DNA of 64,000 nt from Manis javanica. Taxonomy: Eukaryota > Chordata > Mammalia > Pholidota > Manidae. The notes beneath the pieces were generated by a model. That model was given only the letters and a program-made list of their open reading frames with translations, had not been told where the DNA came from and made no database searches. Shown one piece after another: positions 1 through 13,115 of the stretch; the stretch's first letter is position 1; each line of letters begins with the position of its first letter. The stretch covers positions 1,255,001 to 1,319,000 of the forward strand of contig NC_133170.1 of NCBI RefSeq assembly GCF_040802235.1. The letters are read 5' to 3'. Both the position numbers and the translations under genes were made by a program.

Positions 1-1020
1 CGCGCGTGCCCGGTACCCTGCTCTCTGCCGGAATCGGCTGTGACCTCGAGGGCGTCTGGGGTCTGCGGGAGGTGCTTCCAGGGAGCAGGGCTCCTGGGAG
101 GTTTTGTCCGCAGAAGGAGAGAAATGGAGATTTGACAGAGGCCAGGGGACTGTCCTCCAATGGCCTGCGGAGCAGGAGGCCCCTCAGGGGAGCAACAGGT
201 CCTTGCGGGCACTGCAGCTCGGCGTAGGTGGAATTTGGATAAATGGGAAATTACTTTGTAGTCAGGTGAGGTCTGGACGTTCTGCTTACACGTCTAGAGA
301 TTAGAGACTCTGCGCTTAGCTCATCAGCTGCTCACATAATTTGATTTGAAGGACACCGCAAGGTCGCTCTCTCCAAAATACAATTCCCGCGCAGAGGACA
401 TCACCCGCCCCTGCAGGAGATTCCAGCTCTCCCAGTCAGACAGCACAGAGGCAGCAGGAATTGCCCCTCTGGTTAGTGGTGGTCATCTAGGAGGTTAGTG
501 ATGTCATCTAGGAGCGAAGGAGAAGCCCAGGGTTCTCTGGATCTCACTGAACATTAGCAAGCTTCCGTCTACTTTCTGACTAATAAACTGCCACCTAGGA
601 AACTAGGAGAGAGAAGAGGTGGGGGTGAGAGGTAAGGGCAGGCGAAGGACAAGGTCAGAGGGTGTCATCAACTAACCCATGGTGAATATGAGTCCTCAGG
701 GCTGAGCCTGGAAGCGAAGCCCAAACAATGACCTTGTGGCCGCTGCAATGCTAGCAGAACAATAAGAGACCAAGGGCAGCATGAAGATGTCCGAGGTACG
801 ATGCAAATGCAGAGCGCCTCACCTCAGAGCTTTACCCTGGCTATCCTGCCGGCCACAAGCAGCTATTTGAAGAATTTATATTAATACTTGGAATTATTCT
901 CCTGGGTTCCTCAAATATCCACCATATATGTGAGAATATAAGTGAACAGATTACCTTTGTTCACTTCTTTACAAAAATATGACCTTCCCCTTATATGAAA
1001 TGGATTCATGGTGTCTAGAT
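1..1020. other. no gene recognised; first 300 bases GC-rich
   Basis: The first 300 bases are moderately GC-rich with several CG dinucleotides and short open frames that match no family I know. The remainder shows no recognisable repeat or exon. Confidence 0.4.
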
Positions 1021-1126
1021 ACACGTTGCTATGGTGGAATCAGAAGGAACAGGTTCACGCCCACACTTACCACCGCTGCCCAAAAGTTACCCACGACATT
1101 GGTGAAACTGGCATGCCTTTGGACTA

Positions 1127-1205
1127 CGGTTGCCAGATTTAGCAAATAAAAATACAGGACATGCAGCTCAAATCTGTGTGCTCTGTATTTTATCGGCAAG
1201 TCTGC
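1127..1205 (+). repeat. short DNA-transposon-like fragment
   Basis: The sequence starting GGTTGCCAGATTTAGCAAAT and running into AATACAGGACA resembles the terminal part of an old mammalian non-autonomous DNA transposon with the mirror text TGTCCTGTATTTTATTTGCTAA. I recognise the family from memory but cannot name it firmly. Confidence 0.5.
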
Positions 1206-1309
1206 TTTGGCAGTCATGGGGAGCCTTTTTCTCTTGGAGGAACTTGTCATATTTATAGACAGCAACTATGACTGTAACTGAATATTCAGTTAAACTTGTG
1301 GAACAATTA

Positions 1310-1810
1310 CTGGGAAGGCACTTCCTTCTTGCATTGTGCTAGGCTGTAGGGAAATCAGACATGATCAAATTATGGTCACTATGTCTCATATGCTTTTAAT
1401 CTAAGGGGAAAAGCATTGTGTAAATAGCCATCAATAATACAAGGCAGAGGGAAACGTGCCAACTGGAATTCAGATTAAGACTACAGAGGAAGGCGTGATT
1501 CAATGTGGTAGAAAGAATCTGGGCAGAACTTTGGAGAACATGCAAGATCTCCATCAACAGAGAAGGTCGGGAGGTATTCCAGGCTCAGGGGACAGTAAAT
1601 CTGAGCAAATGCTTGGAGGGGTGATGCACAGTCCTCATTTGAGAAGTGGTGATGGACTCATATCTGGAGCACAGAGGGTGCAGACAAATGAGGTGGAGAC
1701 AGTGAGAAAAGTACTTACAGGCTGGAGGGTCTCTAATGTTATGATAATATTAAGACTCTTTCATGAGCAAAGGCATGGAAGCATAGGGAGAGGCCACGGC
1801 ACCCCGAGGT
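1310..1810 (-). repeat. L2 LINE 3' region, minus strand
   Basis: The order of motifs matches the reverse complement of the L2 3' end: GTGCTAGGCTGTAGGGAAAT, then a TCTAAGGGG block, then GTATTCCAGGCTCAGGGGAC, then GAGCAAAGGCATGGAAGCAT. The 127-codon plus-strand frame here is spurious. Confidence 0.65.
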
Positions 1811-2460
1811 GGACACAGCCTAATGCATCCTGTGCCTGAGGATGACAAGTCAGTGCTGACGTAGTGATGGGTCAGGGAGGCAAGACTTCAGAGGCAGGGA
1901 GTTAGCTGGGCAAGATGATTGCAATTACTGCCAGAAGAGGAATGACACTCATATTACAATTTTAGTAAAAATTAACCCCTCTCCTTACTGTACTGAAAGC
2001 CTCCGTCTGGTTCTGAGGTGGAGTAAGAGCCTCTTCCAGGGCCCTCAGTGGCCTCTGGGGTCGCCTTTAGCCCAGACCTGAGTTTCTCTCCCTGCCGCAG
2101 CAGCTCTGTGGACTGCAGGCTGCGACCTGCCCTGCATGCCTACGGGGTGCGCAGGGGAGGTCTTGGGGTGACACAAACCCCTGTGTCTGCACACTGGGGA
2201 CTCGGACTTCCCGCTCTGCTCCCAAAGAAGGAGAAAGCCTGCGATGGCGGCAGGGACTGGGAGAGGTGTGGGCACGGGACTCAGCAAGAACTCCCTCCCT
2301 CCAGAGAGGCGCGCTTCCCTGTTCTTTATAGAAAGGCTGATCGTATTTTACTATTTAAGCATGTGTCTTCAGAGTCACGGTAGTGCTAACTTCACTGAAG
2401 GTTATGACCACATTTATATCTGTAGTAAGACATAAAACAAATCAGTCCCCATAATTACAC
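1810..2460. other. no gene or named repeat seen
   Basis: Mixed-composition sequence with overlapping short frames on both strands at 2045-2435. None resembles a known protein. Confidence 0.4.
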
Positions 2461-2464
2461 AAAA

Positions 2465-2560
2465 CACATTAACTATTATTATTAAACACTTAAGATTTTC
2501 TACTCACTGTGTTAGATGTATTATTTAATCTTCCCACTAAACTTATGAAAGGATCAAATT
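2465..2560 (+). repeat. MIR fragment
   Basis: CACTGTGTTAGATGTATTAT followed by TTTAATCTTCCCACTAAAC has the MIR pattern of 'catttaatcctcacaacaac'. Confidence 0.5.
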
Positions 2561-2699
2561 CATAAAAGAATAAAAGAATGATAAACTATAAAAGGCATGC
2601 CAAAGATACACAGATTGTTTTTAAAACATGCTGTTTTCACTTACTAATTTACTACAGATTAAGAAATAAGACCAAATGCTGGTTTTGATATAGCCTCAT

Positions 2700-2930
2700 A
2701 TACTACTGGTAAGATGAAAATTGGTAAGACTTTTCTGGAAGGCCGTTTTTCAATAAGTGGAATTTTCACACCCCATGATCTAGAAACTATACATGAGGGA
2801 ATTTGTGCCAGAGAAATAATTAGAAATGTTTACAAAGACTGTGATATAAGAATGCTTATTACAATATTATTACTGGGAAATGAAAAAGACCTGAATGCTT
2901 AAAAGTAAGAGATTCATGAAGCGTTTTTTA
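2700..2930 (+). repeat. old LINE-1/HAL1 3' fragment
   Basis: The text with TTATTACAATATTATTACTG, then GGGAAATGAAAAAGACCTGAATG, resembles the plus-strand 3' end of old L1/HAL1 elements ('gcagcattgtttataatagc'). Confidence 0.45.
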
Positions 2931-5530
2931 GTTATTGCTATAGGAATATTTGGGTAGGAGGATTGAAGGCCATGACTTTTTTGTTCATTCTTTAAATATC
3001 TTTGGAAAAGATACTAAGACACTTTAAAAAATGCTTCTTATGTGTCTAAGACACTACACATCATAATACGAATAGTATTTTTGAGAAATCATTTAAACTT
3101 TCTCAACTTATTTTTTTTTATACTCTACTGTATCCATATAATGGAAGAATAAATATGTCTTGAAACTTTGGTAGTTAATTTTTTTCATCTCTTTAGTTAG
3201 CAATCAAATTATTTGAAACAAAACTTTTAGGAATTATTATGGCATGATAATTCCTGGATTTGTACTTAGATAATTCAGCCATTGGGTAAGTCTTTTCATA
3301 TTATTAATGATTTTTTCTATTGAAATCTTTTCCCATAGATTTCATTCAGGCTGTAGTAATCCAGATTTTAAAACAATTTTTCTTTAAAATTTGTTTTATT
3401 TTTGAATGAGAAAAGAGATATGGACATGTAGCCAACCTATCAAACTCTTTTTTCCCTATTTAAATAAAATACCAGAAAAAAGAAAAAAAAATTTCTTGAG
3501 CTCTACTGCCGCTTTAATTTGCTCCTGTTAGTTCTTTGGATCTTATTTGTCACTTGACACACAAAACTCGGTTTCATTTTGTCATTTTGAGTCCAGCAGG
3601 CTTTCTGTCTAAATTTTTCTACCCACCTGATAGTCCAAAGAACTGGTTTCTGGAAGGATTAAGTCAGGAAGCAGTTTTTAACTACAACAAATTGAAACGT
3701 TTGCACAAGGAAGTGTTGCTTTTATAAGTGATGGGAAATTTCAGATTTGATTACAAGCAACCTTTGGCTTCCTATCTGTTCAACAATAGGCCATGTTGTT
3801 AAGGGCAATTTCCATGCACAGCATGTGGGTCCCGCTTTTTCATCCTTAGACATGGTTGTTTACTGTTCAGCGCAGTTTATGCATTTTAATCAGGCTTTTT
3901 CAGTCTCCCTTAATAAATCACCACAAAGCAAATGTACCAAAACAAGAACTATTATGCTGCCTAGGTTGCCCTTACACATTATTTGCTGCCCTGGTGTTTC
4001 ACTCAGGACCCAAACTTAAAAAATCATGACAACAAGAACAAAATCCATAGCCAAGAGTATTATAGTTAGGATTGCAACATTTTTGGCTAAATACCATCTT
4101 TGAGCTCTATTCTTTAACAGTAAGAGCCTGACTTTAAAATTCAGTTCAAGCAAGAATGACTTAACAGTTGGATCCTGCCATCAGTCCTTGGGACTGAAAG
4201 TCTTTTTGATGGGGTGAAGCTGACAGCCTAGTTCCTGTCTAGCAGGCATGCACATGAAATGAGCCTGTGTTAGTATAGATACAGGTTTAGACATTCAGGT
4301 ATCTTATTGTCTGAGAAGAGTATTTCTGGCTCAGACAATGATGAGCAGAAGAAAAAGGAATCTTCAGGCATTTATGCCTGAGTGAAAAAAGGCAGTGTCT
4401 TGTTAGCATCATCTGGCAACAGGCTAAAAAAGTCTGACCTACCGCTCTCCCCTCCTTAAAGCAAAACTCTAATTTGCTTTTTAAATGAACTAACAAAAAA
4501 GTATGCTTTCCCTCCAAGAATTTGTTGTTGTTGAATTAAATAGATTTTCACTTAGGTTTCTAGCATCGAAGACAGAGTATGATAAGCAATAATATTTTAA
4601 AGCCCAGGCCAGAGAGGTAAGAACACTGCAAAGGAAAAAGAGAGCGGGGGGCACTGTAAATGTGGATCTGCATTTTAAAACATGACAGCACTTAGAATTT
4701 AGATCCAGTTTAGATCAACACTGACATATTTAAGAGTAGCCATTTGAAAATTAATAGTGTAAATATGGATTACAATATGGGGCTCAGGAGGCGAGGAGAG
4801 TTTACCAAATATAGGAATCCTTGGAAAATATTTTAATTGAGTAGCTGGCCCCCAAACCAAGTAATTATTTGGTAATACCTATGCTAACCCACATCACGAT
4901 ATATCTGATATTACCCCTTGACATCACGGCATTACATCCTCTGGAGTCCCAAGGAATTCAGCAGAGGGAGGTGGCTGTGCACAATTCCTCACAAAAACCA
5001 CCGGCCAAGGGCTGTTTTGGCCACGGCCTGGAGAAAACACTGCATGAGTGAGAAAGCGAAGTGCCATGCGTTGATTAAGAGACAGACCTCAGTGTGCAGG
5101 GACTCTTCTGAAAGCGTTCATCGTGAACGTGACAGGCACACTTTGGCAGGCATTCTGATTTTAGTCCAGCACAGCCATGGGAGAGTACAAAAATATTCCA
5201 CCCAAAGAATATCATCTTGATATTCAATTCACAAGTTTTCCAAACTGTATCAACAGGCCCAGAAGTTCAGTCTTCACTTATTCCTTTTTGCCTATAAATT
5301 TTTATTTCAAATAACTTTTTTTCTCCAACTCAGATTCTCAAGCTTTGATTCCTTCTCTCACGATGCCCCTCTCTTGTTATGGTTGCCTTAGAGATAAAGA
5401 AACCTAGAAAATACTATCTTCCACAACCCCTTAGTTTGATATACCAGTAAATCCACTGCAGTTCTCTTTAATTTTGATTCTGTAGTCCTTTGAGGCACAG
5501 TTGGATTCCTGACATGAATTTGACCCTTTC
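2930..5530. other. AT-rich intergenic DNA, no gene or clear repeat
   Basis: Long AT-rich stretch with only short open frames (60-100 codons) lacking recognisable domains. Nothing supports an exon. Confidence 0.4.
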
Positions 5531-5539
5531 CCTTCGGTG

Positions 5540-5960
5540 AGTGGACATGCCTTTTGCATAGGTAAAGGACTACGTTTCCCAGCCTTCCCCCAGTGGGGAA
5601 GGTGTGATGATGTAACTCTGTTCTGGCCAATACAATGTAAACAGAAAGAGTGTGTGGATCCTCCCAACAAGTCTTATTAAAAGTATGGAGTTTGCTCTTG
5701 CTACAGCCTTATTAAAAGTATGCTCCCCCTCTGATGTCCTCACTTACCCCTAAATCCAGCTACATAGAACACAGTCATGATGTTGGTGCTCTAGCAGCCA
5801 TAGAACCTTGAGGATTCGAATGACATCCTATAGAAGGCAGAGCAGTGAACTGGAAGAATCCTGAGTCTTTGATAACTTTAAGGAACTGTCATTTCAGTCC
5901 CAAGCAATGTTAGGTTTCTCTGTTGCACACAACTGAAATAATCCTAATGGATAAATCCTG
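5540..5960 (+). repeat. old interspersed repeat, family uncertain
   Basis: GACTACGTTTCCCAGCCTTC followed by TCTGTTCTGGCCAATACAATG and an ending with CTAATGGATAAATCCTGA resembles a widely dispersed mammalian repeat ('actacatttcccagcctccc', 'ttctggccaatgggatgtga'). I cannot assign it to a named family with certainty. Confidence 0.4.
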
Positions 5961-6419
5961 ACTCAAGTATGGGAAGAAGTTAAGATAAAAAATGGAGAGT
6001 TTGATATGATTAGCTGAAACTTAGTATTATTTTTTAAGTCACAAGAAGAGACAGCTTAACCCAGTTGGAATTTTGTACTCAGCAATTTTCCTTCTGGGTA
6101 TGCATTTTTGATAACTAAGTATCTCTCTGAACCAGTAAATGCTTATGATTTGCATAAAGTCTCCCTATGGCCTGCGATAAAAATCATTGATTGTCAAAGT
6201 ATATGGGATTATTGGCATAAAACTTTGAACTGAATGCTGCCAGACATTTGGGGAACTTGTTGGGGATTTGGGTTTATATCTAGTTTGATCAGTACAAAGG
6301 ATTTCCTTTAAGGTTTGTTTGCCTTAATACTTCAGTTTTGGACTGTTCACAGCTAAGAAGAAACATATTTCCTGAATTCATATTATTTCATAATAATCAG
6401 GGTACTATTATTGTTATTA

Positions 6420-6560
6420 TTACTATTAACACCAGCACTTACTGAGCACTTACTACAGGTAAGCACGTTGCTAAGCACCTACATAACACTTTAATTCTTT
6501 CATATATAAGATAGAGATAATGATTATCCTCATTTTACAGTTGAGATCAAAGCCTACAGT
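6420..6560 (+). repeat. MIR SINE
   Basis: ACTGAGCACTTACTACAGGT, then a GATTATCCTCATTTTACAGTTGAG core, is diagnostic of MIR. Confidence 0.75.
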
Positions 6561-7199
6561 GTATATCTGTGGCTTTAGGAAACACAGATAAAGCAATTTA
6601 GACTTATCACAGACAACAGGAAAAATTGGAAGGGAATATCAAAACATGTGCTTGAAGGTACCAGACTGCTGATGAGTAATGAATAATTTTAGTCCTAAAT
6701 CTAGAAGAATGAAGAAATATAGAAATGTGAGTTTAGTATTCATGGAGAGAGTATTCAGGAAGAGGGGAACATTTTCCCATTTGGAACTCCCAATTTACAA
6801 AAGATGGTTGAGAGGACTGAGCTTTTGAAAAATCCATACGGCTAGGGTAACAAAAGCTGGGGTCTAGGATGTGTCAAGGTCTGGGGTTCAGGTGAGCACT
6901 TTGGCTTGGGAACCTGAAGGGCAAACTTTACTAATAAAGGTGAATCATAAATATTGTAGTCCTCACATCTACATGCCCCAGAAAATCTCAGTTCTTGAAA
7001 TTAAATAAAGGTAATTCTGGATTGCTAATATCCCCAGGTGCCTGTAAAAGCAAATGGAAAATCTTCTCTAGAGAAAGGTACCATAATCCTGGGTCTTAAA
7101 TCATTTCTCAAAAAAAAAAAATTTTTTAATATACAATGTGTAGTATACAATCAAAGATAATGTGACATATAAGGAGACTAGTTAGCATAATCAGTAGAA

Positions 7200-10135
7200 A
7201 CAATGGACAATAAAAGCTGAACACCAGGAGCTTCAGATATTAAGAAGACACTGGTTTTAAAATAACTTGCTTGCCAAGTTCAATGAGATAAAAAATAAAA
7301 TAAAATAAAATCAGTTAAGACCTGGAAACTGCAAAATATGACACAGTATATTTGAACCCTCCAAAAAATGCTTAGCCAAATATAAATTTTACAAGTAAAA
7401 AATACTATGATCAAAATTAAGAAATTAGTGGATGGATTACATGGCATATTAGACACAAATGAAGATAGAATTAGTGAAAAGGCATTCAGAAGAAAATACC
7501 TAAGTTCAGATGGAGAGACAAAATATGAGGCAAAAGAGACAAGTAAAGAGAAACATAAAATAAAAAAATGCAAAGTCTAAAAATGCACTACATTTATTTG
7601 GAGTGCCACAAAGGGATAACAGAAAATGGAAAGAAGCAATATTTAAAGAGATAATGGTTGACTTTTTGCAACAATTGCTAAAGATAACAAATCTCACATT
7701 CAAGAAACTATATAACTGGATGCAGGATAAAGAAGGCAATACCCACCTCTGAATACATTGTAGTAAAATTGAAGAAAAAAAATTAAAAAGAGGATAAACA
7801 CCCAGGGAAAAAGAGGTTACTATTAAAGTAATAATAGTTTGATTTCTCAATGGAAACAATGAAACCCAGAAGACAATAGTATGAAATCTCTAATGTGTCA
7901 ATCCAGAATTCTTTACCTAATCAAAACACCCTTCCAGGGTAAAAAAAAAAAACAAAAGGAAATAATTTATTAAGAGCAGATCCATAGTAAATGAAATCTG
8001 AAACATATTCTTCAGGAAGGAGGAAAATGACCAAATAGAAATCAAAGACTAAGGCAGAGAAGAAAAGAAAAGGTAAAAATTTGGGTAACTGTAAATAAAT
8101 ACTGACTGTATAAAACAATAATTATTATGACATATGTAGTTTAAAATACACAGAGAGAATTGAAATATATGGCAACAGCAGGGTATAAATTGGGAGCAGA
8201 GTTAACGGTGTTAGTGTTCCAAGGCTCATTCATCGCCTCAGCAGAGAGAAGGCGCCAACTCAGATAAGACTTTGATACGTCAAGTATGCATGTTGAAATC
8301 TCTGGATAATCACTAAATAATAACTAAAGAGCATCTACCTAATTTCCAAGCTAACTGAGGAAATATATGAAATAATAAAAACAATTGATCCAAAAGAAAG
8401 AAAGAAAGGAGAGGAAAAAAATGGGACTAATAGAAAAGTTGAATAAAACAGTGTATTTTAATTCAAGGAAGTCAACATTTACACGAACTATTAATGGGTT
8501 AAATACTCCAATTAAAAGACAAAGATTGTGGGCTGGGTTAAAATATGTAATTATATATCTATAAAACACACATGTAAGGCATGTATGCTGTATATTCAGA
8601 AAAGCTAAAGGAAAAAGGATAAAAAAGGTTCATTTCTGCAGGAAGATAAAACAGTTATAAAGGTATATAAATTTAGTAATGTCACTGCAAAAATAGATAA
8701 AGAAAAAAATTGACAGACTACAGAGAAAAAAAAGACAATAAACAATGACACTAAATAACTAACTGTTATAAAAACACAAACCAAATGTAAAACAAAACGA
8801 GGATATAGCGGATTTGGAAGCACAACAATTTAGATGTCATGGAAACAGATGTAACACTACCCAAAAACTACAGAACACACATTATTTTCAATCACATACA
8901 AAATATAAAGAATGACCATATATGGGTCCAAAAAGCAAGTTTCAACAGATTTCAAAGGATGTTTCCAGACCCAAATCCAAATAAGCTAAAAAAAGATAAA
9001 AAGATAACTTGAAAATCCCAACATATTAAGCAAGTAAAACTACATTAGTATAGAATCAATGAATCAAAGAATAAATTACACTGGAAATCAGAAAATACTC
9101 TGAACTAATTGATAATGAAAACAGAAATTAAAAACTTGCAGTAAAACCAGTGCTTAGAAAGTATGCAGGCTTAAATGCAAATACATAAATAAAAAGTCTG
9201 AATTAATGATCTAAGTTTCTATCTCAGAAAGTTAGAATAGCAAAATAAACCCAAAGAAAGTAAATAGCATTAAATAATGAATATAAAGGAGAATTTATAG
9301 GAATAGAAAGCAAAGAGACTGATTAAGCAAAAGTATAGAAGATATAAGTAATACACTTATAATTTTAAAAAGCACTTTTTTACAAATCATGCATATATTA
9401 AAAAGATAATATAAGGATGTTATTTTATGTTAGCTGATTTTATACTAATATATTTAAAAATAAGGTAAAATAGAACAAAACTGATTTGTAATTAAAATTT
9501 TTCCTCCATACAAAGCTCCAGGCCCACATGGTTTAACTAATAATTTCTAAATATACTTCAAGAAAAAATATTTCCAATCTTGAGGAATTCTTCCAGAAAA
9601 TAGAAAAGAATTATGAACTCCTCAAGCCAGCGTATCTTCAGTCCAAAATCTGACAGGATATTATGAGAACGGAAAGTTAAAAATCAATCTTATTTATAAA
9701 CATGGATGAACACGTTTATGTCATACAAACCAAACTCAGCAATATCCAAAATGAATAACGGATTAATTGCATCATAAACAAGTTGGATTTCCAGGAATTT
9801 GAAAATAAATTAATATAGTTTGTCACATTAACAAAATAAAGGAGAAAAATCCTATGATCATTTCAATAAATGCAGAAAAGTTCAACCTCCACTTACAATA
9901 AAAAAAAAAAACCTTTGTAGTAAACTAGGAATGGTTTAGTGACAACGGGTTTTTAAAGAACCTGAAGATATCATCATACCTATGGTGAAATGTTGAAAAT
10001 GTTCTCTTGAAATAAAAAACAAGACCAGGGTATCTACTATCATTGCTTTTATCTAACACCGAACTGGAGGGTAAGTTGTTACTCTCATGAACAACTGACA
10101 CAACACCCAATTAAATATAGATTAAATAATGAGGA
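7200..10135 (+). repeat. LINE-1 (L1M type), ~3 kb, plus strand, degenerate
   Basis: A-rich sequence follows the L1 order. A pre-ORF/ORF1-like part with GCATATTAGACACAAATGAAG and AGAATTAGTGAAAA lies near 7450. The ORF1-ORF2 region with 'aacacacattattttcaatc' lies near 8870. An ORF2 reverse-transcriptase region lies near 9510-9620 (CTCCAGGCCCACATGGTTTA, and GGAATTCTTCCAGAAAATAG). A later ORF2 part lies near 9830 (CACATTAACAAAATAAAGG, TCATTTCAATAAATGCAGAAA). Many stops and indels show it is long dead. The 3' end of ORF2 and the 3' UTR are missing, so it is truncated near 10135. Confidence 0.8.
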
Positions 10136-10544
10136 AAAAGCTTTTATCTAACCTAACAGGGACTCTGGTAAAAACCTCCCACATTGCCCAGGGGTGTAAA
10201 GAGGACCCAAGCTCTCTGTCCTTTCATAGTTGGCAAGACAGCTGCCACAGCTTCAGGCATCAGAGACACAGAGCAGTATGTGGGCAAAGAAGAAGTGCAT
10301 TACCTCCCGCTCTCTATTTAACAGGACGGGGAAGCCGCCCTAGAAGATTTCTGGCTGACTTTCTTCCCATCCTATTGTGTAGGACTGGATCACGGGCCAA
10401 TACCTAGCTTCTAGGGCAGCCAGCAGAATAGCTGGTATTATTGGCCCCTGTAGTGGTGTGAAGATTCTGTCAACAAGAAAAAGGCAGAGGAGAATAGAAA
10501 GAGAATGTCTTTTGTATAAGGAACAATAATGTCTATCACAGTAG

Positions 10545-10650
10545 CTTAAATAATTCACCCAAGGTCACACGTCTTGTATGGGGTAAAGCTGGCATTTGAA
10601 CCCAGGCAGCCTGTCTCCAGAGACCACAGCCCAACACCTGTGCATTCTCA
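10545..10650 (+). repeat. MIR SINE fragment
   Basis: AATTCACCCAAGGTCACACG, then GGTAAAGCTGGCATTTGAACCCAGGC, is the conserved MIR core. Confidence 0.75.
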
Positions 10651-10689
10651 GCCTCGCGCATGGCACCGAAAGTCATGCATTTTGACTAC

Positions 10690-11620
10690 AGCTTAATTCT
10701 CCATCCAAAACCCATAAAATAATCGGGGTACATCAATTCTCACTGCCACCTTCAAAGTCTGTATTGTACTCTATTCACAGCAATTACTTGACAATCATTG
10801 AAAAGCTGAAATGAGCTAAGAACCATGTTTTCCAAAGGAAAGTTTTAATTTCCCACAGAATTCTTTTAGAAATGATTATTCGTAACATTGGGGAATTTAA
10901 AAATCAATCTATTATATGTGTTTGAAAGAGAGAAAATCTCACCAACTTTGAAAAGCCACCATATGCATGCAAATCACATAAAAGGTTTATAATGAGAAGA
11001 TTTAAGTATCAGTAAGCAGAAAAGGAAACCTAAAATACAAGGACACATTGAAAAATAAAATGGGTACATCTTAAATCTTTTCATCAAAGTTCAAGCAGCA
11101 GTAAAATATGCTTATGTAAGGAAAATGTTTTAAAAATGTGAAATCATATTTTCATTTCACAGTGCATTTAAAATTATATGCATACTATTAAATTACACTG
11201 TAACAGGGTAATTACATGTGTTTATCACCTGTTGTAATAAAAGCAGATAGTTGATTTAAAATGTCCTCAAATAGTTTTAATTATCTGAACAAAAATTTAT
11301 TTTTATGAGCATGTATGTGTGTGCATGTGTATATTTAGAACTGGTAAACAAAATAACTCAGTGAAGTTAAGTACCTGTCGGCTCTAATCGTTACTGTGAG
11401 ACTAGAATCTTTGGCTTTCAAACGCTACAGTGTTTGTTTATATTTAGAAATAGCACATGTAAATGCTAGTTTTTTCCAGTTTTCAGCCAACTTGGGGAGT
11501 ATTTTATTGGCTTATCTTGTGTGGGTAAATCCATGGTTCACAAATCAAAAATGGTTACCCACAGTCCTCTGCTGTCTGTCCCCAAAGGCAGTGGACAGGC
11601 TTGTCTGGGGCCGGGGAAAA
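10690..11620. other. AT-rich, repeat-poor stretch; candidate conserved non-coding DNA
   Basis: No repeat, exon or RNA gene is recognisable here. The stretch 11150-11310 has a palindromic GTAATTAC at 11208-11215 and an E-box CACCTG at 11226-11231, about 15 kb upstream of DBX2. A regulatory role is only inferred. Confidence 0.3.
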
Positions 11621-12790
11621 TGAGGTGGCACTCGCCCACCATCCTGGATATAGGGCTGATCCGGAGGCGTCAGGGCAGATGAAGGGAGAATCCAGTTAAT
11701 CGGTCACATTCCTGCCGACTTGACAACAGTTCCAGGTACTACAGAGAACAGAAGCCACTCCAAATGTGCCGTTCAGACTAGGAATCTCTTATGGCAGAGA
11801 TAATCAGACATAAATGAATAGGTACACGGCAGATTATGTCAGGCAATCACAGAGGTATGTGGAGAGAGGAACCCTAACCAGGTAAGAACACGGGGAAATT
11901 CGCGAGGAAGCAGAGAGCGGTGATGCAGCCACGCCGTGCGGAGGACAGGTCTGGGGCAGCCGCTCTGTCTGCGTGCGGGAGCTTCTCGATGCAACGGGCA
12001 GAGGCTTTCAGGGAAGGATGGCTGTGACCGGACTGGGAAGTAGGGGCCGAAGCCCCCACCGAATCCCTCCCAGCCACGGTCCCCACGGAAGTCGCCTCTG
12101 GTCTAAGCCCTGGAGGTCTTCCTGATTGTCTGGACCCTTATTGTCCCTGAACATTCAACAATCTAACCCGATTTCACCCCTCACTGACCTATAAATCCTT
12201 CCACTCTGCCCCCTGCAACGTCTCACTGTCGTTGGCAAAGGCGCCTCCATCCTCAAAGCTCTTCTCTGAACACCCTGCCCTCCCCGTGCCAACCACTGCC
12301 TCGCACTCCCCTGAGCACAGAGCGCCACCGAGGCCACTCAAGGGCGGCGGCTCCCAGCCCGTCCTGGACACCGCGGGGCCCAAGGGGCAGCGTGGCTCTT
12401 TACTCCTTTCTGTTGTTTCCCAACAGCTGTTGTTACCTGCTTGCTTCACAATAATTCCTCTTCTTTTGAAGAAGGACATCGGGTGACACCCTTCACACAC
12501 CACACCGCAGGCGTGCACAGTCCTTCAGGTCACCTCTGCTTATTCACCCAAGGTGCTGGCACATCCCTCACTGCTTTTCCCATGATGGCGTCTGACTCTG
12601 TGACCTGTCAGCATTCGTGGTCGTTCTGTTTCCACGTGACTATTTCAACCCACACCCCGGGGCTTCAGTTCCTCCAGGACCTCCTTCCTTCCTACAACCC
12701 TGTTCTTCATTCCACCCCAGAAACCTACTTCCACGGAGCTCATCAGAACCCAAACGCCACCATCCGCCCCATCTCAGTCAGCTCGGGTCT
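11620..12790. other. no gene recognised; GC-richer DNA with short spurious frames
   Basis: Overlapping frames on both strands at 11874-12518 have no domain and are not conserved with anything I know. Some LINE-like text may be present, but I cannot name it. Confidence 0.3.
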
Positions 12791-12792
12791 CT

Positions 12793-13115
12793 AACACCAC
12801 ACAGAATGGGTGGCTTGGACAGCGTTCAGCCCTCAGAGTTTGAGAGGCTGGGGAATCCAGGGTCAAGGCGCCCACGGACATGTGTCTGCCCAGGGCTCCC
12901 TCCCCAGTTCGCAGATGGCCGTCTTCTCATGGCGTCCTCACAAGGCCGAGGTGAGTCATCTTCCCAGGGTCTCTTCTTAGGAGGACCCTGGTCCCCTTCA
13001 CGAGGGCTCTGCTCTCATGCCCTGATCACCTCCCAAAGGTACCTCCTAATACCACCACTTGGGGGTTAGGACTTCAACCCATGAATTCTGAGGGGACGCA
13101 AACATTCACCCCCAG
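12793..13115 (-). repeat. MLT1 (ERVL-MaLR) LTR, minus strand
   Basis: GAATGGGTGGCTTGGACAGC opens it and GCAGATGGCCGTCTTCTCAT follows. It closes with GGGGGTTAGGACTTCAACCC and ATGAATTCTGAGGGGACGCA, which is the reverse complement of a typical MLT1 start. It is a solitary LTR with no internal region. Confidence 0.8.
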
